Assembly: GCF_009727055.1 (NCBI RefSeq) | Contig: NC_052355.1 | Coordinates: 8,300,990 to 8,364,989, forward strand | DNA from: Benincasa hispida | Taxonomy: Eukaryota; Streptophyta; Magnoliopsida; Cucurbitales; Cucurbitaceae | Direction of reading: 5' to 3' | DNA: 64,000 bases | Made by a program: the position numbers and the translations under genes | Notes under the pieces: model-generated | Seen by the model: the letters and a program-made list of their open reading frames with translations, nothing else | Database searches by the model: none | What the model was told of the DNA's origin: nothing | In this document: positions 57,294-64,000 of the stretch, in pieces | Position numbering within the stretch: position 1 is the first letter of the stretch | Layout of the letters: every line of letters begins with the position of its first letter

Positions 57294-57821
57294 ATTTGCT
57301 TCTCATCCTAGCAAACAACAAATAGTGAACAACCTACACTATTCACAATACTGTAGTCTATTTCAAGAATTCTTTTCTGATGTGGAGGGTCAAACAATGC
57401 TGCAACCATATTACATACTAAGGAATTCAAGAAACTACAAACCTAACACTATGATCATTTGTTCAGAAAAACCTTCCACTTCTTTCACAGGAAAAAGCAA
57501 AAAAAAAAAAAAAAAAAAAAAAAAGAAAGAAAATTGACAGAGAAATTAAAATAAAGAAAAAAACTGAGTACACGAGCATTTACGTGGTAAACTCCTAACT
57601 CAAAGAAAAATGACAAACCAGAAAAATCAACAATGTGAAATATTGGTACAATCACAAAACACAATTCTCTCTCTTGATCCTAATTACAATAGCAGTCTCT
57701 CAAAGCTTTTGACTACTCACACTTCTTTTCCCATTCTCGAACTAGAAAATACAAAAGAAATTTAATTAGAGTTAGTACACTAGGCTTAAAGTTTTTCTAA
57801 CTATGACGACTTAAACAAAAA
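57294..57821 (-). mobile_element. Copia leader and partial LTR, minus strand
   Basis: Leader 57294-57477 includes the empty site of the hAT insertion (aaatagtgaacaacc, 57321-57335). LTR part 57478-57821 starts on the left at the ctttcacaggaaaaagc end and carries an A tract (57498-57524). It is cut at 57821 by the Athila-like fragment. Confidence 0.75.
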
Positions 57822-58312
57822 TCCCTTAGCTTCCAACAAGATAGCTTCAGTTTTGAAACTAAAATTAAAAATGAATTTAGTAACTTGAGTAACCTCGTTG
57901 CTCAGATTACTGAATCAGTTGGGAGACTAGAAGGATCGTAGGAACATCAATCTTCTAGTAATACTGAGACTTGCAGTGAAGTTGCTTGCATTGACCACAA
58001 TGTTGAGCAGTTAGTTTCTCGAAGTATAGGTCACAGTAAGACTTTGGACTTTATTATGCTGAACTTGCACATCTAGGGCTTACACTAGAAATTCGTTCAG
58101 AGCCTTCCATTGTCTGTTGCACCGAGATCGACACGTTTGAGTAATTCTCTCGATCGAATGACGAAGAAGGTATTTATTCTCCGTCGTACCAAAAACAAGT
58201 TGGTAAGGTAGAATATGAGTTTGAGCCTCATATCAAGGAATCTCAAGTAAAATAGTTAGAGACTTCCAAGCCTAGAACCGTACTTTCTCCTAGTATTTCC
58301 AAGCCTAAAAAT
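57822..58312 (+). pseudogene. Athila-like gag fragment, second copy
   Basis: Duplicate of 36545-36909 joined to 39041-39277 without the 2.1-kb LTR, showing the uninterrupted sequence cacatctagggcttacactag. Broken frame. Both copies end at the same join to copia LTR. Confidence 0.6.
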
Positions 58313-58544
58313 GGAAACTGAGTACACAAGAATTTATGTGGTAAACTCCTAACTCGGAGACAAACTGTGGATAAGAAAAATCAACTATGTGAAAGATTGC
58401 TACAATCACATAAAACAATTCTCTCCTAACTAGGACAACTTAAACTAGGGGTATAGACTCCTTTTTAGTATTAGGAGTTCATCGCTTTCTTCAATTGTCA
58501 ATGTGGAACAAATTGCACTTCTAAAATTTTGTAAAAACTCAACA
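58313..58544 (-). mobile_element. Copia LTR remnant, minus strand
   Basis: Start half of the LTR (minus TGTTGAGTTTTTAC at 58544) with an internal deletion of about 130 bp. It is the partner of 57478-57821: the Athila-like fragment lies within the LTR. Confidence 0.7.
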
Positions 58545-59109
58545 ATTATTTTGTTATAACGACACCATACTTATTTTGTGTAGTTGAGCAAATGTGCTTC
58601 ATTTTTTTTCCATGTAGGAATATGCTGAGCTTATTTAATGTTGTTTTTGCTTTTCTATGACTATGAGTCTTTAGTTTGTGACAGCGGTTGAAAGTAAGCT
58701 TTTGTTTATTTCTTTATTTGAAGGTTTCGTATGGGAATTCTTCTATTTTATTTTTGAAAATTGGAGATATTGGGTCAACTAAAATTTTAATGGTTTGTAA
58801 TGTAGTAACTTTTTTTTTTTTTTTGTTTATTTGGTAAACTTTTTCTAGTTTATTTTTTTTTTATGACTATATGGTTGATTAAACGTATTTAATGTTTTGG
58901 GGGACCAGAGGGAGGGTGAGAATTTAATCTTTAAATGGTATTTTATTCTCTCAATCCATGTTCTTTTATTTTCATATTTATCATTGTATTTCCAACCCTT
59001 CTAATAATAGCAATCCAATTTTTTCCTTTATGAAACAAAAATTGTAAACTTAAAACATTATGTTTTTGTCAAAATTGAAACTCAAAATATTTTAATTTTG
59101 TCCAAAGTT
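58545..59109 (+). repeat. Unit flank and tail, copy 6
   Basis: Matches 9488-10028. Polypurine-like tract at about 58898-58920. T tract at 58810-58825. Confidence 0.6.
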
Positions 59110-59183
59110 GTTTGGGTGGTGTAGTTGGTTATCACGCTAGTCTCACACACTAGAGGTCCCCAGTTTGAACCTGGGCTCAAACA
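59110..59183 (+). tRNA. tRNA-Val(CAC), best-preserved copy
   Basis: 74 nt. All arms pair: acceptor GTTTGGG/CTCAAAC with discriminator A, D-arm, anticodon arm CTAGT-CTCACAC-ACTAG with anticodon CAC, and T-arm CCCAG-TTTGAAC-CTGGG. It differs from the plant tRNA-Val(CAC) consensus at few places; in the acceptor stem C-G pairs have become paired T-A. The only notable defect is T for C in the T-loop/B box (GTTTGAAC instead of GTTCGAAC). CAA precedes the gene, and a T5 run that could end Pol III transcription follows within 15 nt. It may be expressed; that is untested. Confidence 0.75.
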
Positions 59184-60539
59184 TAACTTTCTTTTTCTTT
59201 TACTTCTCATTATTTATTTTAGTCGATTTATTTTTTCAGTTTTGGGACCCACCAAGAATCAAACTAAACCAATAGATTTAATAAAGAAGTGATGCAAATC
59301 GATGTCCGTCAAAGAGATGTTTGAAAATTTTCTTTCCATGGTTAGGATGGGTAGCTATTAATCCACTAAGATTGTATCCAAATTTTGTTATGGTTCAGAC
59401 ATTTATCGAAAAAAATTGGCGTTCTCTTGAATGATGCAACACTTCTAGATTTTTACAAAATGTGACTTCATTCAATCATTACTTGTATTATAATGGTGTA
59501 AACATCCAGAGTCTATGCCTTTTCACGCCTTGCTAGAAAATGCAAGTAAAATGAGTACTGATCAAACATTAATTTTCTATCCTGATCTAGTTTGATGAGC
59601 AGAACCAAGTGTCAGTAGGATAGATATTGCTGACTGTTTTAATTTCTCCATTCGTTGCTATTGTTGAATATTCCCTTTTGATTCAGACATCCTTAGTGCA
59701 TTTGTTGTTTAACTATTTCATGCTAATGCTTGCTTCTTCTTCTTCTTCCTTTTTTTAATTGTTTTTACGAGTTTGAATCTTTGTTTTATTCTGTATAACG
59801 TCTACATTTGGACATGTTTTCCTAGAAAAGTACTTGCATGAATAATGAAATGCTTAAATATTTAAAAGTACTTGCATCAAAATAGTTTTCCACTTTGGTT
59901 AATACTTTATCAATATTTTATATAAATGTGTTGTTGCATTTAGCTATTAGCCTCACTTTAGGTGTTAAATTTTTACAGGTTCTTATACATGTTGGTCTGA
60001 AATAAACATGGTTTAATACAAAAAGTGCATATAAGCAAGAAGAGATTAATAAGGTTAGAACAGAATGAACAAGTTTTGTTTGACGACTTTTGTAAGAATT
60101 AACTTGTGGTTTTTTTTTTCTTTTTTTGTCTTTAATAGAATGTAATAGTAGTTTATATATATAAAATGTTAATTGATACTGTTTGTAATATGTGTAGAGA
60201 CAAGTGGTTGTTCATTCATATTTTATAGAAGTGCTTTATGTATTGTAGCTTTTAGAGGAGTGGGTAGGGAAATATGTGAGATATAGAAGTGTTGGATATG
60301 ATGTTTTTAATCGTAGTTTTATGGAAGTGAGATTTATTGCATTATTTTAGGTAACTTTGTGTCTAGTGTATGGTAGTGTATTAAATTATTGTCCATTGCC
60401 ATATTTTAGGCTAGGATTTTGCATTTACAGGTGGATAATAAATATTGTTGGTTTATCAAGTTGACACTCGTGACCACAAATAATTATCAGTTTACCTATT
60501 TTTAATAAAATGCGATGATGGAAATTTTTTGAATAAAGT
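59184..60539 (+). other. Exon-like unit segment, third copy
   Basis: Matches 10103-11439 and 39355-40500 with more indels; the exon equivalent to 40152-40282 (about 59990-60090) has lost its frame. Shares with the 39-kb copy, but not the 10-kb copy, a deletion of about 110 bp just after the tRNA. Confidence 0.45.
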
Positions 60540-60970
60540 GGAATATTTAATGATTAATTTTTAATTTTCAGACCGACATTAAAATGAATTGGATATTTTT
60601 AAACAGTAGGCATTAAAATACATGCATCTTTTTTTTTTTTTTTAAAGTGAATGGATCACCTTTCATATCGGACAGTTAATGACAAGAAGCAAATTAGCCA
60701 ATATCTTTAATGTCGAACAAAGTCATTTAATGTTGGTTAGAAGATCGGCATCGATGATGGTGTTATTAAAGGTATTCAATGTTGGTCATCTATAATGTTA
60801 GTTGAAAAGTGACGTTAAAGTCATCAATAATTTCGGTCGAAAGTCAACATTAAAGAACACCGATATTGAACACCTTTATTAACATCATCATTGCTGTTAG
60901 TCACCTAAATGAGATCGTATACCTATAATATCTATTTTCAATTTATAGTATAGCCTAGTTTTGCACTAGT
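60540..60970. mobile_element. CACTA-like terminal region, second copy
   Basis: Matches 11440-11849, with the same aatgtcggtc/gaccgacatt repeats and the gcctagttttgcactagt end. Confidence 0.4.
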
Positions 60971-61289
60971 TTACTTTAATGTATCATTTTTTGGATCATG
61001 TTTCACCTTTCTATTTGTTCTTTAATATGTAGGTAATTATTATTTGGTTGATTTCAGTTACACCAACAACGAAGGATTTTGCATGTATCAACTAAAAATG
61101 AGAAGATGTGTTCGGCAATACTCCACCGTCCTTTTCATAATATCATAACACAATGAAGGATATTTCGCTTGTTGCATGTTACACGGTTTTATATGAAGTG
61201 AAATAACAATTGCACTATGAAAGATGTAGTTTCAAAACAACGTTCTCATACCTTGAAAGACAATGAAAATGAAAATAGATAGCCAAAAC

Positions 61290-61812
61290 GGATAAAGATG
61301 GATCCTTATCCATTATATGAATACTTGAAATTTATGGTAATTATATGAATACTTGAAATTTATGTGGCGACATAAAGATGGATCAAGTTCGAGTAGATAG
61401 CCAAAACGGTCTATAGTATATGAATAAGGTTGGGTGTCTTATTCCGGTAACACTATCAGATGCGGCCCACTCTATAGTTGTTACAATTTGTTGTAGTGTG
61501 CTACAAATGAAGTGATCCTGATTTGATCATTTAGTGACATGAGGAGCAGGGGCATCCTATACAATGAGTTTTCAGAAGATCAGACCAAGAATGTCGTTTA
61601 CTGTTGAAGTCTAACTGTTTCAAAATGATGACCTAGGTAACTCGATCTTAATCCTGAACTAACTATGAACTCTTGTTTATGTGGGATTATCCTTAGATTT
61701 TCATAAGTGAATGTTGGATCAATAGCACTGGCTCAATAAGCCTCCCATTTAAGGGGTAAGACCGGGTAGATAACTGGGGACATAGAGTACAAGAAAAAAT
61801 TTACACCTACCC
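61290..61812 (+). mobile_element. Large copia LTR remnant (TGTTGGG family), third copy
   Basis: Matches 12171-12670. A 45-bp duplication (ttatatgaatacttgaaattta) lies at 61310-61365. It stops at ctacccgattta, where the gypsy LTR remnant begins, so more than a kilobase of the unit is deleted. Confidence 0.6.
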
Positions 61813-62366
61813 GATTTACACTTATACTTACAATTTCACAATTTCATAATAATTTCATAATAATTCGCATGGTACACATTTATACTTACATAATAAGTCA
61901 CATGAAGTTATGCTTATCAACATATATCTTATTTTTCCTAGCGCCAAGGCATTCTAATAGTGGTGTCACTTATCTCAAAATTTAGGTCCATGCTCATTCA
62001 TCCTCTTAATATATTTCATAAAATTCTAGATCATGTTCATACATATAACATATTTCAAACATATTTCATGCTTATCTAAATACCAGGACCAACAAGGTTA
62101 TCCTTAATTTCATTGTCTGACACGAAGGCGGTTCTAATAGTAAGGTTACCTCAAAATTAAATCCACATAAACCGAAGCAAGTTTATCTTCTTCTTGCCAA
62201 GCAAGACCTCTAAGCAACATTTAAAATAATAAATCTAGTATTTAAATTAATCTTTTGGGTCTAACTCCAAATAACTAATTTACTCAAAGGTCTCCAATTT
62301 AACTTTACCGAAATTGTGGCTTGGTCCAAAATTAATTCTAAAAGCCTAATTCTATTAGCAAACCTG
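61813..62366 (-). mobile_element. Ty3-gypsy LTR remnant, third copy
   Basis: Matches about 21210-21735 and 44010-44420. Interrupted at 62367 by the copia LTR. Confidence 0.6.
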
Positions 62367-64000
62367 TGAAGGAAATCAGAACTTGAGATTTCCATGAGCA
62401 GCGGAACAAGACTACTCCAAATCATAATCATGAATGAACATATATTTACAGTCGATTTGAAAACAAATGGCTATACAATTACAATGCAAAAATTATAGCA
62501 TGACCAGCAAATGTACACAGGGAAAAAATGTAAGAACAAATGAAGCAGTGTCTACACGCTTCGATGCACACGGCCGCTCGAACAACAGCAACCTCGAATA
62601 CTCGATCTACACAACCGTAACACCGCACGAACACTTTGCGCTCGTTCTCAACAACTTCACCGGTCACGACCTCCTCCGCAACATGAATGGCCTCCACAGA
62701 ACCACGAACATCCTCCAGAAAACCTCGACGGTGTTGAGTTGAATCTGACACCACCAATAAGGCAACCTTGGTATTCATGGTATGAAAATCCATAGGGTGG
62801 GCTCTATTCGGACTTGGTATGAGGCAGATGAAAAGAGGAAACAACAATCGCATACACGACTGGGTAAGTGGGAGATGGCTGAGACCTATCATATAGGTCG
62901 ATGCCCAATCGTTTAGATAAAGCTATGCGATCGTCCAACAAAAGCTATGTGATCGTTTAGCTCGGTCTGTCGCCTACAGACACTACACAATCGTTTACCT
63001 TGAGCCACTGGTCGTCTAACAAAACTATGTGATCGTTTAGTAAATATTACACGATCGTTTAGCGCACCCAACTTTCGTTTAGTAAATCCGAATTTACTTG
63101 ATGACTTTGTGATAACCAACTTATCATACTATATTTATAACCTATAGTTTTAATAATTCATCTCATGCAACATATAAACCATAGTTCTTTTTTTATTCCA
63201 TGGTACTTCATGTAAAACTCATTTACATCAATCCTCCACTAGATGTATCTTATACATCATACTGATTATATCATATATAATCAAAATACCTCTTATTAAT
63301 TAAACATTTCAAATCAACACCAAGAACTGATCCTCAATAGAATCCAAGCTACCAAGAGGACCTCATGGACTTGTAGCACCGAAGCTCCAATGGTACGTGA
63401 AACTCTTTAGTCACGGGATCCACCATCCGTTAACTGTCGGCACTCCACTAAAGATCGATAGTTGAACTCTCCTTACTACAGATATATTATGTGTCTATCT
63501 TAACCAATCAGCAGTGCGATAACCCTTCACAGATCGCTCGTAAGTACAGCTGGCCAATAACCGTTATGCCTCTGTAGTTACATCTGTCTCCTTAAGTACC
63601 ATTGATCCCTCTAATGAACATAAGTCATAGTCCTACTATGACTCAGTCTTCTCTTCTAAAGGGAGCAATCTCTCTACTTATCCCTACTTTGGGAAAGAAT
63701 TGAATTTCATCTTGTGGATTGAGTTCCCAGCTCCAAGATTAGACAAGTCCCCAAAAAGGTAGGCATGTTGATTTGGCAATCTGGCCACTCTCACCCATAC
63801 TAATCAAAGGACCACCCTCAAAGGCAGGAGTTCCCAAAACACTGAGGATTGAGGTCGTGTCACCTATGGTCGTTTAGGTGAGATGCAAGTCTCTAGTATC
63901 AACGGTGTTATATACAGACTCTAGTCATCTCGTGGTCTAAATCTTATACAGACCCTATGTATAGGACACCCGCGCTCCACATCTTCACATGGTTAGGATC
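62367..64000 (-). mobile_element. Copia LTR, minus strand, running off the window
   Basis: Starts on the + strand with TGAAGGAAATC, the inverted LTR end also at 23995 and 36910, and stays alignable with 36910-38700. Right end not in the window. The frame 62479-62892 (137 codons, minus) lies wholly inside this LTR and corresponds to a broken stretch in 36910-39035, so I do not call it a gene. Confidence 0.8.
62909..63080. repeat. Cluster of gatcgtttag motifs in the copia LTR
   Basis: About eight copies of (c/t)gatcgtttag or close variants, spaced 15-35 bp and often followed by yaaa. A weaker version is at 37430-37560. Position inside the LTR suggests a regulatory array, untested. Confidence 0.6.

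Noticed and set aside
62479..62892. 137-codon minus-strand frame
   Set aside because: Inside a copia LTR; the equivalent region of the LTR at 36910-39035 does not keep the frame.

Overview
The window reads as nuclear heterochromatin of a flowering plant, most likely a eudicot. The base composition is AT-rich. Almost everything recognisable is a decayed plant transposable element: Ty1-copia and Ty3-gypsy LTR retrotransposons, a hAT DNA transposon and CACTA-like debris. The style of the copia proteins and LTRs made me think of a cucurbit, but that is inference. I see no intact host protein gene. No open frame is longer than about 160 codons, and the ones with recognisable similarity are broken transposon genes.

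Layout. The main surprise is order under the debris. Six copies of a tRNA-Val(CAC) sequence, all on the + strand, sit at about 1207, 10029, 35418, 39299 (5'-truncated), 48234 and 59110. Each lies in the same roughly 700-bp repeat. Copies 1, 3 and 5 follow a copia pol remnant that lacks reverse transcriptase and RNase H. Copies 2, 4 and 6 follow (in copy 4 only just) the end of a minus-strand copia LTR and lead into exon-like and CACTA-like sequence. When young nested insertions are subtracted, the distance from copy 2 to copy 3 is about 8.6 kb and from copy 4 to copy 5 about 9.0 kb. The window therefore looks like a tandemly duplicated composite unit that was later torn apart by insertions.

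Region by region: 1-5847 holds a copia remnant, tRNA-Val and a gypsy LTR with a 1.8-kb insertion inside it. 5848-9487 holds a minus-strand copia gag/LTR interrupted by a 2.2-kb hAT element. 9488-14264 is the first long unit. 14265-20775 is a complete but gag-only Ty3-gypsy element (5-bp target duplication, tRNA-iMet primer site). 20781-35160 continues the unit into a copia gene that is split by a solo LTR (23995-34226), which itself contains three further LTR insertions. 35418-39300 holds a tRNA-Val copy and an Athila-like fragment split by a solo LTR. 39299-48390 is the second long unit. 48391-55549 is a solo gypsy LTR, a 20-N gap and a gypsy LTR element with a non-coding interior. 55550-58544 holds minus-strand copia and Athila-like fragments. 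58545-62366 is the third unit, with the best tRNA-Val copy, and 62367-64000 is a copia LTR running off the end.

How the parts work together: they do not form a pathway. The gag-only gypsy, Athila-like and hAT elements would all depend on enzymes encoded elsewhere. The copia copies share a Lys at the catalytic Glu of integrase, so they multiplied as dead DNA, presumably by segmental duplication. The only sequence with a plausible direct cellular product is the tRNA-Val copy at 59110-59183.
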